Assembly: GCF_900246225.1 (NCBI RefSeq)
Contig: NC_039323.1
Span: forward strand, 43,592,096 to 43,656,095
DNA: 64,000 nucleotides
Reading direction: 5' to 3'
From: Astatotilapia calliptera
Lineage: Eukaryota; Chordata; Actinopteri; Cichliformes; Cichlidae
The position numbers were made by a program, and so were the translations under genes. Positions 34,409 through 47,805 of this stretch are shown here, piece by piece. Numbering within the stretch: position 1 is the first letter of the stretch; each line of letters opens with the position of its first letter. The notes beneath the pieces were generated by a model, which had not been told where the DNA came from, did not search any database, and worked only from the letters and a program-made list of their open reading frames with translations.

Positions 34409-37400
34409 GTGTGTATTTAACTTTGATTGTTAGCTAAACTGAGTAACATGATGTGCACATTCATGAATCAAATCTCGTCCTATTTTCCCAGGGTGAGATG
34501 TGCAAGAGTGACTGCAGAGAAAACATTTGTTGAGACGCACGCAGGCTCTTTGTTATCTGTTAATGTAGTGTGTGTGTGTGTGTGTGTGTGCATGCATGTA
34601 ACTCTTTTTGTAAACAAGGGAACAGAAATGCTGTTATACATTTTTCATTCATGGTGTGCTTTTCCTTTGCTTATATAGAGCAGAGAAAACACTGTGTGTA
34701 GACCAGGATCACGATCTCTTTCTGTTGGTTGCACAAAGACAGCAGAGACACACTGATGTCAGCTGCCATCTAGTGGCCATTAATACAGCTGAGAATATCA
34801 TGTGTTAATCGTTAGTGTTTCCTATAGAAGGGTTCTAGACAACTTAAACTGTTATTCAGTTCTGAGCTTTGTATAGCACTATATATGTTATATAATATAT
34901 GACTACGTTTCATGTATCATAATTTAAGATAATGAGAGGAGACAGAAAGGGAGAGGGAAACGAGAGTAACACCCGACACACAACAGCAGTGGGGCTCTGC
35001 CATGTGCAGTGTTTAACACTTAACACTGTGCTAGAGCACAGTGTTAAGTGACTGCTACTTCACACAGACACAGAGATAGTCCTATTAATGTGTGGTACAT
35101 ACACTCATATCTCTTAGATATGACCGCAGTTAAACACTGGTTTGTGATTGGCTGGCAGGTGTCTATTAGAAATGGGACACAGTAGTTTTCTAAATAAGTA
35201 ATTAGGCTACATCCAAAGCCAAACTTTAAGTCACTCAAAAAAGTATTTGTCATTTAAATGATCAAACCTTTCCAAAAAATTGTTTTTTATAACATTTAAA
35301 GTAAAGCAGAGAATTTCGTTTATAAATGAAAGACATTTTTTTAGTTTTTCTCTCATTTTTTAAAAATATCTACTTGAAAAGATTGACTGCAGATATGTGC
35401 GAATAGCTTCATAATACCTTGTAATATTCATGATTACAGGTAACATTCTGTATTATTGTAGAATATGTAATATTCTACATTTGAATTCTTAACTTTGTCT
35501 ATGACCACAAGTTTGCATGAAAAAACATTTTCATGTACACCATCCTTTTTTCTTTGCTCCACAATCTCAGGAATCAAGTCACATCCAGCAAAGGACAAAG
35601 TAATAGTTTTTTATTCTCATACATATTGTTTGCTTTTCAGAAACTCTTTCACTTTTTGTATATCACACTCAGAAGCTGGAATAAAGTTTACACATCGACC
35701 ATTACCAATAAAAACCAAATGCAATGTAATTTCCAGGATTACTATATAGAAAGAGCCAGAACCCCCACAAAGCACCTCAGCACTCAATGTCTTTATCCAC
35801 CCTGAAACACTGTCGACAGTGTTCACTAACATTTTCAACACCTCACTGCAGATATGTCATGTGCCAGCCTGCTTCAAGGCTGCCAATATCATTCCTGTTC
35901 TGAAAAACAATGATCACAAGCCTTAATGACTACAGACCTGTCGCTCTCACCTCTGCCTGTCCCATCTACAGTCAGTGATTGACCCCCTCTCTCTTGAACT
36001 CCCTGTGTTTTGCGTACAGAGCCAACAGATCAGTAGGTGATGTAGTTAGCATGGCACTAGACTTCATCATCCAGCATCTGAACTCTGCAGGAACTTAGTA
36101 TAATGGTTTTGTGGACCGTAATTCTGCTTTGAATACAATCATGCTGTAGGACAAGCTCCCCCACAAGCACCCCCACAAACATCTTCCTTGGTTCCTTATA
36201 CATATACATATATATTGGCTGGTAATTGAATGGGAATGGCGCAGGACCCAACCAGGCCTTTGTTAGAAGACCCGAGCCTGAATCCTTTCCCCCCCGAGAC
36301 CTAGCCTTCTCACACATATGTATATATATATATTCAGGGCTCTAGAGTGCAACCAATTTGGTCGCAAATGCGACCAAATTTTTCAGTGGTGCGACTAAAA
36401 AAAAATCGTAGGTCGCACCGGTGCGACCAACTGTTCGGGTAGCAAAAAAATAAAAAAATCTGCAACCTTCCCTGTGGTCAACAACAGACACACATTTTGC
36501 CCCTATCGTGGACTAAACCAATTAGAGATAGTCGGGGCGGGACCTCTCTGATTGGCCGTGGTCCAGTTGAAAGTGCAGGTGGAAGTGGGAGGTGAGTAGC
36601 TTGAATAAAGCCATATCAATTCATTAAATCCTGAATCGACTTTTAAACATAACTGTGTTTTGCCAGAAACGCCAGATTCTCAGATTAAAGCTCACAAAAC
36701 CATTTCAACAACAACAACCAAACAGCAAACGAGAGCAGGTACATGGACTCCACACAAAGACGTAAACACAGAGCCAATGCATCAGAATCAACTTTGTCTT
36801 TCTCGGCTTTCTCACCCGCTGTCGGAGCTTAGCGATCCTGATGCGTCCGGTCCGCGCTGTGATTACGTCTTTTTGCACTGATTCTGAGCTGCAGGTTTTG
36901 TCTCTCCAACCAAAATTCACCGAGCCAGCAGCAAAAGAAGCAGCAAACTGCGCTTCACATTTGATCAATGTCGTCATGAATTTTGCTGTTTTGCTTCCAC
37001 GACTCTTAAAATCACACTTCATGCACAGCTAGCTCTCTCTCTCTCTCTCTGTACTTCAAGAACAGTTTCCCGTCTCCAATCTCTGTTTTCTGTATTATTC
37101 ATTCGCTTATTACCCACCAGTCTACCGTTGTTTACAGTGCTGTGGCTGCTGTCTTTTTTTTTTCTTTTTCTTTTTTTCACTTAAATGACCTCGGACAAGA
37201 AAGCCTGTTTTTTCTGTTGTTCAATGCTGAAGAAATTTAAACTTTATATGCAGAACATTGTAGAATATTTTTAAGGTTATCTGCTATAAAAAGCCAGACC
37301 AGGAAAATCTCCTTCATGTTTTTCTGTGTTTTATTCTCAGTTACTTTCACACAAAGGCATCTGCTGTGATGTTCACAATTCTGATGAAGTCAGTACTGAT

Positions 37401-40400
37401 AAATGATCAGAATTATAATATTTCTGACTGTCTGAGGCTAAGTTGAATCGAATCGGGACTTTGAAAACCAGAATCGAATGGATTATAGAAGTCAGTGATG
37501 ATACCCAGCCCTAGTGAGCAGCCTAGGCACGACAGAAGTGGATGTAGCTGTAATAGGAAAAGAACTATTGCTAACTTTTCTGTTAAGGCCTGATCCTTCT
37601 GAAATTCATAGCCAGTGCTCTGACACGGTGTCATCAATCTTTGAATGCTGAAAAAGCACAGTGTATCCAGAAAAACACATTATATTATATCAATTATTAT
37701 AAAATTTGTGTGCGCCTAACTTTTGTGCCGGTACGCCTAACTTTTTAAAGTTAGGCGTACCGGTACGCCCATGGCAAAAAGTTAGTCTAGAGCCCTGTAT
37801 ATATATATACAGTGGGGCAAAAAAGTATTTAGTCAGCCACCGATTGTGCAAGTTCCCCCACCTAAAATGATGACAGAGGTCAGTAATTTGCACCAGAGGT
37901 ACACTTCAACTGTGAGAGACAGAATGTGAAAAAAAAAATCCATGAATCCACATGGTAGGATTTGTAAAGAATTTATTTGTAAATCAGGGTGGAAAATAAG
38001 TATTTGGTCAATAACAAAAATACAACTCAATACTTTGTAACATAACCTTTGTTGGCAATAACAGAGGTCAAACGTTTACTATAGGTCTTTACCAGGTTTG
38101 CACACACAGTAGCTGGTATTTTGGCCCATTCCTCCATGCAGATCTTCTCGAGAGCAGTGATGTTTTGGGGCTGTCGCCGAGCAACACGGACTTTCAACTC
38201 CCGCCACAGATTTTCTATGGGGTTGAGGTCTGGAGACTGGCTAGGCCACTCCAGGACTTTCAAATGCTTCTTACGGAGCCACTCCTTTGTTGCCCGGGCG
38301 GTGTGTTTTGGATCATTGTCATGTAGGAAGACCCAGCCGCGTTTCATCTTCAAAGTTCTCACTGATGGAAGGAGGTTTTGGCTCAAAATCTCACGATACA
38401 TGGCCCCATTCATTCTGTCCTTAACACGGATCAGTCGTCCTGTCCCCTTGGCAGAAAAACAGCCCCATAGCATGATGTTTCCACCCCCATGCTTCACAGT
38501 AGGTATGGTGTTCTTGGGATGCAACTCAGTATTCTTCGTCCTCCAAACACGACGAGTTGAGTTTATACCAAAAAGTTCTACTTTGGTTTCATCTGACCAC
38601 ATGACATTCTCCCAATCCTCTGCTGTATCATCCATGTGCTCTCTGGCAAACTTCAGACGGGCCTGGACATGCACTGGCTTCAGCAGCGGAACACGTCTGG
38701 CACTGCGGGATTTGATTCCCTGCCGTTGTAGTGTGTTACTGATGGTGACCTTTGTTACTTTGGTCCCAGCTCTCTGCAGGTCATTCACCAGGTCCCCCCG
38801 TGTGGTTCTGGGATCTTTGCTCACCGTTCTCATGATCATTTTGACCCCACGGGATGAGATCTTGCGTGGAGCCCCAGATCGAGGGAGATTATCAGTGGTC
38901 TTGTATGTCTTCCATTTTCTGATGATTGCTCCCACAGTTGATTTCTTCACACCAAGCTGCTTGCCTATTGTAGATTCACTCTTCCCAGTCTGGTGCAGGT
39001 CTACAATACTTTTCCTGGTGTCCTTCGAGAGCTCTTTGGTCTTGGCCATGGCGGAGTTTGGAGTCTGACTGTTTGAGGCTGTGGACAGGTGTCTTTTATA
39101 CAGATGATGAGTTCAAACAGGTGCCATTCATACAGGTAACGAGTGGGGGACAGAAAAGCTTCTTACAGAAGACGTTACAGGTCTGTGAGAGCCAGAGATT
39201 TTCCTTGTTTGAGGTGACCAAATACTTATTTGCCACCCTAATTTACGGATAAATTCTTTACAAATCCTACCATGTGAATTCATGGATTTTTTTTTCACAT
39301 TCTGTCTCTCACAGTTGAAGTGTACCTCTGGTGCAAATTACTGACCTCTGTCATCATTTTAGGTGGGGGAACTTGCACAATCGGTGGCTGACTAAATACT
39401 TTTTTACCCCACTGTATATATATATATGTTGTATAAAGGTTTTGCCCTGTGATTTTTGTCCATTCCCTTTCTCTCGTCATCTCTCTCTTTTCACCCTCCT
39501 TTTTCTCCCTTTCTTGTGTTTTCATAGGGAAAAGTTTCACACTGACCATCACAGTATTCACCAACCCTCCACAGGTGGCCACATACCAAAGAGCCATTAA
39601 AATCACAGTGGATGGTCCCAGAGAGCCGCGGCGTGAGTACTACTGACATACAAATGTTCACATTTTCCTCCTAGGCAAACGCTAACCTGGTGTTAAATAC
39701 AGTTCGCTTGTAGATCAAATCAAATTACAAAAATACATATGCTTGTGGTCAGAAGTTTACGTACAGTCATGATGGGCATGAATGTCATGGTAATTTGGGG
39801 GTTTTAGTGAGGTTTAAATTGGTCTTTTTTCAGAGTGGAATGATTGTATATGTATATATTTATTTTCATTTCATTTTCATTTTTCATTTTATTTATAAAG
39901 CATCAGATCACCACAGCTGCCTCAAGGTGACTAAAAATGAGGAATTGGGTGAACAAGTTTGAACTCATTTTGGATTTTCTAGGATCTACACAGGCTGGTT
40001 AAATTGTTTCCTTTCCTGGCATGGATCCGGTTAAATGTTGTCCTTTGGGAAGCTTTGGGAAGGGCATTGCAGAATCTTTATGTTAGCCTGCTTTATCCAT
40101 TACAAAACCAGTTTAATGTATCTTTGTTATCTTTGAGATTATTATCCTGTTGTTTAAATATATTGTTGTTTAAAAGTTTTAACCATCTCGCTGTTGACTG
40201 AAGTTAAAGAATTTGGAGGTCATCCTCCTCCTTCATCACTAGGAGAATAACAGCCCCAGAGCTTAACACTACCATCTCCATGCTTGACAGTTGGTACAGT
40301 GTTATTAGGCCTGAATGTTTCAGACTTACACCTAGAAAAATTACCTCTGGACACCTTGGCCAAATAGCTCAGCTTTTCTCTTGTATATCTCTTTCTTCTT

Positions 40401-43400
40401 CTTTTCTTCTTCTCTTGTAAATATTTAGTTTTAGCCACGCTTGAAGGTCTTGATTTTGGAATAGGGGTTGACAGTCGATGGTGACACTAGTGTTCATAGT
40501 CCATGCCAGGATTGATCCTTGATCAATACTGCATTTTTGTTTATAAATGGTTCCAAAAGACCTTCGCAACTTGGGGTAATCTATAGTTCTCCTTAGATCT
40601 TCACTGAGTTTGTCGTTCCCCAGTTCCATGGTTCTGAGTATTGGTCAATCCAACAAGCGCTGTCGAGCAAACTCTTTTTATGCCACACAAGTTCTAATTG
40701 CTAACATGAAGTTAATAGAGCTTGGCCTTTAAAACATGAACCAGGGCTCTAGAGTGCGACCAATTTGGTCACAAATGGGACCAAATTTTTCGATGGTGCG
40801 ACTAAAAAAAATCGTAGGTCGCACCGGTGCGACCAAATGTTTAGGTAACAAGAAAAAATCTCTGCAACTCTGAAAGTCTCCGTGTGGTCAACAACAGACA
40901 CACATTATTCCCCTATCGTGGACTAAACCAATTAGAGATAGTCAGGGGCGGGACCTCTCTGATTGGCCGTGGTCCAGTTGAAAGTGCAGGTGGAAGTGGG
41001 AGGTGAGTAGCTTGAATAAAGCCATATCAATTCATTAAATCCTGAATCGACTTTTAAATATAACTGTGTTTTGCCAGAAACGCCAGATTCTCAGATTAAA
41101 GCTCACAAAACCATTTCAACAACCACCAAACAGTAAATGGACACGCCCTCGGGGCTGAAATCCGACAGCTCGCTGACTCTGATGCGTTGGGTCCGCGCTG
41201 TCTTTACGTCTTTTTGTGCTCGATTCTGAGCTGCAGGTTTTGTCTCTCTCCAACCAAAATTCACCGAGCCAGCAGCAAAAGAAGATCCAAACTACGCTTC
41301 ACATTTGATCAATGTCGTCATGAATTCCCTCTTACTATTGCTGTTTTGCTTCCACCACGATAAAAATCACTTCATGCACAACTCTCTCTCTCAGTGTACT
41401 TCAAGAACAGTTTCCCATCTCAAGTCTCTGTTTTCTGCATTATTCTTTCGCTTATCACCCACCAGTCTACCGTTGTTTACAGCGCTGTCGGCCACTTTTT
41501 CTTTTCTTTTTTTAACTTAATGACCTTGGATAAGAAAGCCTAGTTTCTGCTGTTCTATACTGAAGAAATTTTAACTTTTTTAAATCTATGCAAAATTGTA
41601 GAATATTGCAGAATATTTTTAAGGTTATCTGCTATAAAAATCCAGGCCAGGAAAATCTCGTTCATGTTCTTCTGTGTTTTACTCTCAGTTACTTTCACAC
41701 AAAGGCATCTGCTGTGATGTTCACACCTCTGATGAAGTCTCACATGTATCAGTACTGATAAATGATCAGAATTATAATATTTGTGACTGTCTGAGGCAAA
41801 ATTGAATTGAATCAGGATTTGTGAATCGGAATTGAATGGATTATAGAAATCAGTGATCATACCCAGCCCTAGTGAGCAGCCTAGGCCTGACAGAAGTGGA
41901 TGTAGCTGTGGGGAATAAGAAAAGATGAAAAGAACTATTGATAACATTTTTGTTAAGGCCTGAACTGTCTGAAATTCATAGCCAGTGCTCTGACACGGTG
42001 CCATCAATCTTTGAATGCTGAAAAAGCAGCAGTGTATCCAGAAAACACATTATATGTCGTCATAAATGCACTGCCCAAGTGTTCCCTCTACCACTGCCTT
42101 TCAGCGGCAGGCAGCAGCAAACAGGTCGTCAGAGGAGGTCGAGATGATGATTAAGTGGAACATTTTCTACAATATTGCCAAAGAGTGCCAAAGCACTTTA
42201 AGCACAAAATTGTTAGTTAATCATTTACAAATGTCTATATGTCTATATGGACTGCAATTTTCCCCCCCAAAAAGTGCACATGTAAAACTGTGGTGTTAAG
42301 CGATGCGGTTGAAAAATTTGAGTGCACCTAACTTTTGTGCTGGTGCGCCAAAGAAAAAAAGTTAGGCGTACCAGTGCAACCGTGGCGAAAAGTTAGTCTA
42401 GAGCCCTGTGAACCATCAGAATCATCTTTGAACCTGTGAGCAGAGAAAATCCCAAATAAAGTCAAACTTGATAACCCACCTCTCATTTTTTTAAATCACT
42501 AAAAATGTATGCAGTGCAATCATTCCACTTTAAAAAAACAAAACAAAAGGAATTATTAAAAGCAAAGAATTACCATGACATTCATGTCCAAGTGAAGTAC
42601 AAACCGGACTGCAAAAAAGTTGGGACACTAAACAAATTGTGAATAAAACCTGAATGCAATGATGTGGAGATGGCAAATGTCAATATTTTATTCAGAGTAG
42701 AACGTAGATGACAGATCAAAAGTTTAATCTGAGAAAATGTTTCATTTGAAAGGAAAAATATGTTGATTCAAAATTACACGGTGTCAACAAATCCCAAAAA
42801 AGTTGGGACAAGTAGCAATAAGAGGCTGGAAAAAGTAAATTTGAGCATAACGAAGAGCTGGAAGACCAATTAACACTAATTAGGTTAATTGGCAACATGA
42901 TTGGGTATAAAAAGAGCTTCTCAAAGTGGCAGTGTCTCTCAGAAGCCAAGATGCGTAGAGGATCACCAATTCCCACAATGTTGCGCAGAAAGATAGTGGA
43001 GCAAAATCAGAAAGGTGTTACCCAGCGAAAAATTGCAAAGACTTTGCAGTTATCATCATCAACTGTGCATAACATCATCCGAAGATTCAGAGAATCTGGA
43101 ACAATCTCTGTGCGTGAGGGTCAAGGGCGTAAACCCATACTGGATGCCCGTGATCTCCGGGCCCTTAAACGACACTGCACCACAAACAGGAATGCTACTG
43201 TAAAGGAAATCACCGAATGGGCTCAGGATCCAGAAACCATTGTCAGTGAACACAATCCACCATGCCATCCGCGCTGCCAGCTGAAACTCTACAGTGCAAA
43301 GAAGAAGCCATTTCTAAGCAAGATCCACAAGCTCAGGTGTTTTCACAGGGCCAGGGATCATTTAAACTGGAGTGTGACAAAATGGAAGACTGTTCTGTGG

Positions 43401-46400
43401 TCAGACGAGTCACGATTCGAAGTTCTTTTTGGAAATGTGGGACGCCATGTCATCCGGACCAAAGAGGACAAGAACAACCCAAGTTGTTATCAACGCTCAG
43501 TTCAGAAGCCTGCATCTCTGATGGTATGCATGAGTGCGTGTGGCATGGGCAGCTTGCATGTCTGGAAAGGCACCATCAATGCAGAAAAATACATTCAGGT
43601 TCTAGAACAACATGTGCTCCCATCTCTTCCAGGGAAGACCCTGCATTTTCCAACAAGATAATGCCAGACCACATTCTGCATCAATCACAACATCATGGCT
43701 GCGTAGGAGAAGGATCTGGGTACTGAAATGGCCAGTCTGCAGTCCAGATCTTTCACCTATAGAGAACATTTGGCGCATCATAAAGAGGAAGGTGCGACAA
43801 AGAAGGCCCAAGACGATTGAACAGTTAGAGGCCTGTATTAGACAAGAATGGGAGAGCATTCCTGTTTCTGAACTTGAGAAACTGGTCTCCTCGGTCCCCA
43901 GACGTCTGTGGAGTGTTGTAAGAAGAAGGGGAGATGCCACACAGTGGTGAAAATGGCCTTGTCCCAACTTTTTGGGGATTTGTTGACACCATGACATTTT
44001 GTATCACCATATTGTTCCCTTAAAATGATAAATTTTCTCAGTTTCAACTTTTGTTCCGTGATTTATGTTCTATTCTGAAGAAAATATTGACATTTGCCAT
44101 CTCCACATCGTTGCATTCAGTTTTTATTCACAATTTGTTTAGTGTCCCGACTTTTTTGGAATCCGGTTTGTATTTTGGCATTGTTTATTGGGCTCGCAGA
44201 ACAAGGCATGGTAATAATAAATGAACCTGAAAACTAAAAAACAAACTTCTGATGTGCCATTGGTTAAAGGGTTTCCTTTTAACAACACATTAGACTCACC
44301 AATAATAAACAACTTTTTTTTATTTAGTTTATTACAAAAGGTCGACCTACCAAATGTAAGACCTTTTTACTGTATTTGGTGCTAGGCTGCATTTATATCA
44401 TGCCATTTTAATTGTCCCAACTCAACAACAGCTGACCTACATCAACTGCAATTTGCACATCACTACACTTTGCACACTAACTTTATTTTGCACATTGAGC
44501 TCCTTTATACATCCATTTACATCTGCATACCTCACTTGTCTTCACTTACTTATTTTTGTAGTTATTTATTTATCTTTCACTATTTTTATCCTTATTTTTA
44601 TCTTTATATATCTAATATCTTGTCTTATTGTTATCCTTGTTTATCTTGTTCCTCCAACCCTACCTACTAGGCATTTGTGTATGGACAGCAAAGGAAGAAT
44701 TTCATTGCATAGAGAAATGCTATTTCTTCTGTACACATGACAATAAAGACTTTGAATTATAATAATATTATTAACAATTTCTTGGATAATATGTTTTATT
44801 TAATGTCATTATTTCATCAATTTCATTTTATTTTGTGAACTGCATACTCAGCGAAGACGCACCCCTGCAGACAAACTTTCAATTGAGTGTTTTCATAAGG
44901 GGAACCTGATGCAACACTTACTTCCTCTCCCACTGAGTATGATGAAACATGGGGATTTCTTTAGGCTTACGAATGTGAGAAGAAAGAAGATAGACGTGTT
45001 TCTTCTAATAAATGCTAATAAGTGTCATTAAAATAACATTAGTCCACTTCACTTCCATATAACATGAACAAAGTGATACTGGTCAGAACAAGAGGAGAAG
45101 TAACAAAACAACAGGAGCACTTGTCAAATCTGCTTAGCTGTGAATACCCATCACTCGTCTATAACTCACCCATGCACACACAGTATAAATACACAAATGC
45201 ACACTTCCCTTGTTGTGAGGAAGTGCCTGTAACTGGAGCTCAGTATCAGAGCTTTAAAGTGCAGCCACACACACACACACACACACACAGTGTAATCACA
45301 TCACAAGCATGGAGTGCTTTGCTGACAACTCAATAAATTTCAGGAATTTTGAGCTCAGGTGTGATACTTGAAATTCTAATGATTTCCTCTTAACTTTCTG
45401 CCTCAGGTCATCGTCAGAAGATGGACGAAGTCAAACCAGGCTCCCTGGCTTTCTCTGAGAGGCTAACAGAACTGGAACAGCTGAGAAGGAGCTCCATGAG
45501 GGTGACACCTCCTCATCACCATCATCAATCGTCAGCCAACAGTCGCCAACCTCCAACTCTCAACTCTGCCGCTTTCTCCAGCCCCACGCACACTCAGATA
45601 ACTCCTGGTAAGGATGTTTATGTCCTTCAAATCAGTCACTCATGTTCCTACCTGTCCACAACTGTACAACTGTTATATATATCACCATTTTCATTAACTG
45701 ATGCCCCTTTAATGTGGATCCATATCCATGACAGTCATCCAGCTTTCCTGATGTAGGTGTAAAGGATATAGTAGCTGTTTTTCAACCAGACCCAGGTTCA
45801 TTGTACTATGTGTCAGTGTTAAATAGCAAGTTCGAAGGTGAGATGAAGTTGTTATCACCATGGGCAGAGAAATGACCATCAACGATTGTGAAGTGGGTCT
45901 GGGTTTATTTCACGTTAGATCAAAGGAAAGACACACATGAACTTCTCAACTCTTCAAAAGAAAACTAAGTTGGACATGGATGTAGTGACCCACTCGCCAG
46001 TCCAAGTGGGTCACTACATCCAGGTCTTCACACTGTATATACTTGTTTGAAAATAGGGATTGTCCTTTTCCCGATTTACTTTTTTATATATGTTTGTCAC
46101 ATTTAATGCTTCAGATCATTAAACAAATTTAAATACTAGACAAAAAAAAAAAGGAAACACAAAATGCATTTTCTAAATGAAGGTGTTTATGATTAAGGGG
46201 GAAAAAATCCAAACTCTAATCTCTTAATCATTTGTGTTGAGAACAGACATGGGCAACGCGTTACTGTAATCCGATTAATTTTTGTCAAGTAACGACTAAG
46301 GTAAGGGATTACTGTTGCAAAAAAGGTCATGAAGCATGTTGCGTTACTGCGTTACTAAAACCGTGATGTTTTTGCGAGAGTGTCTCCTCAAGGAAAGATA

Positions 46401-47726
46401 ATGAGGGAGTTGGCCTGGCCAAGAGGTTAGGCTGAAAGGCTGCAGCAGCTTGAGTGGCTGGTTTGGCCATAAGGCAAGGTCTACAGGCAGACCTCCTCAA
46501 TGCAGGCAGGCAGTGAGGAGGTCTGCCTTGGAGGCCAACAATTTAGAAAAGAATTGAGGGGGCATCATGGGTGACAGTGTTTGAGGAGATGTGGCCAATC
46601 CAGTTATATGGCAGGAGGCTATTTTTTACTCCGGCGATGATTTATTGGACGCCAACTGTGGTGTCAGAAACCTTTGAGCGACAGGACTGGAGGCTGACAA
46701 TGGTGGCAAAGACTGGATTCCAGCGACTGCAGCAGAGCCTCTCCGGTGGTTTGGATGGAGGACAGCATCGAAGGAAGCTCTCAGATGGCTGTAAGGTGAT
46801 TAGAGTGACAGACTTCCTTAAGCTGGGTTGGAGGTCCACATAGGCAGTGGAGTTGACAGACCCCATCAGATGGCTGTACCGGACACACCGGGGATCGGTG
46901 AAGGTGGAGTCAATGGAACACCTCTGGAGGCTTGGTAGGGGACCAGCATTGGCAAAGGCGACGGGTACTTGGTCCAGATGACGCTTGTTAATGCATCAAC
47001 GCATTAACGAGCTAGCCGCGCCAACGCGTTAACTAACGGGGATTTGGGCTGATGAGTCCAAATTTGTCTACAGGAAATCATACTATCCAGGGAGAACACG
47101 AACAAAGATCAAAGGGAGACTCGGACACAATATTGGAGGGTTGTTAGGGAAGTGGGGACAGCTGGGACAGCTGGGACAGCTGGGAGCACATCAGGGACAA
47201 ATCAGGAGTAACAAGACAGGGGAAGCAAAACTGAATATGCCACACACAGGACAAGTGAATAAAAGTGGAAGTAGCACTGAGACCAAGACTAAGAAACAAG
47301 CTTGACACAGGGACAGAAGACAAATCATGGAGACAAGACCAAGGGAAGAGAATGGGAACACGAAGAGAAACTATAACTGCTAACCAACTAAAGGCACAGA
47401 TGACAGGAATAATCCAAAACCCATAGCCATAAATAAGAACCAAGAATAATCATAAAAACAAGACAACCACCAAAAATGCCAAAGCTCACAATCCTCGATC
47501 AGCAACCCAGGAAAAGAAGGAAAAGAACAGCTAGTCCATTTAACTCCGCTTCTAGTGATAACAGGCATTTGTGTGTCATTTATCTTCTTGTGGCTTTAGT
47601 TAATGAGATCTGTTATCTTCTCCTTGGATGCTCTATGTTGTACCAAAAGAAAGTATTTGTTTCTCCTCGTCTTCAGTGGAGGTGACACAGAATGTCAGTT
47701 CCTACTAATGTGTGCATTTTAATATA

Positions 47727-47805
<79 letters not shown>

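Larger units (their letters stand above)
32634..36334 (+). other. runx1: runx1 intron 4, part before the transposons
   Basis: Contains GT (34185-34252, 34569-34590) and CA (34333-34402) microsatellites, a CTCF-type motif (34762-34776), a large palindrome (35017-35050) and a decayed LINE fragment (35790-36135). Confidence 0.7.
39735..42598. mobile_element. old Tc1-like element, interrupted
   Basis: The left part (from about 39741, GGTCAGAAGTTTACGTAC, then GGCATGAATGTCATGGTAAT and AGTGGAATGATTG) is repeated inverted at 42500-42590 (CAATCATTCCACTTT, ATTACCATGACATTCATG). A decayed Tc1 transposase lies between on the minus strand (40220-40640), and the hAT-like copy B is inserted inside. The outer right terminus is unclear because another Tc1 element begins at 42600. 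Confidence 0.6.
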
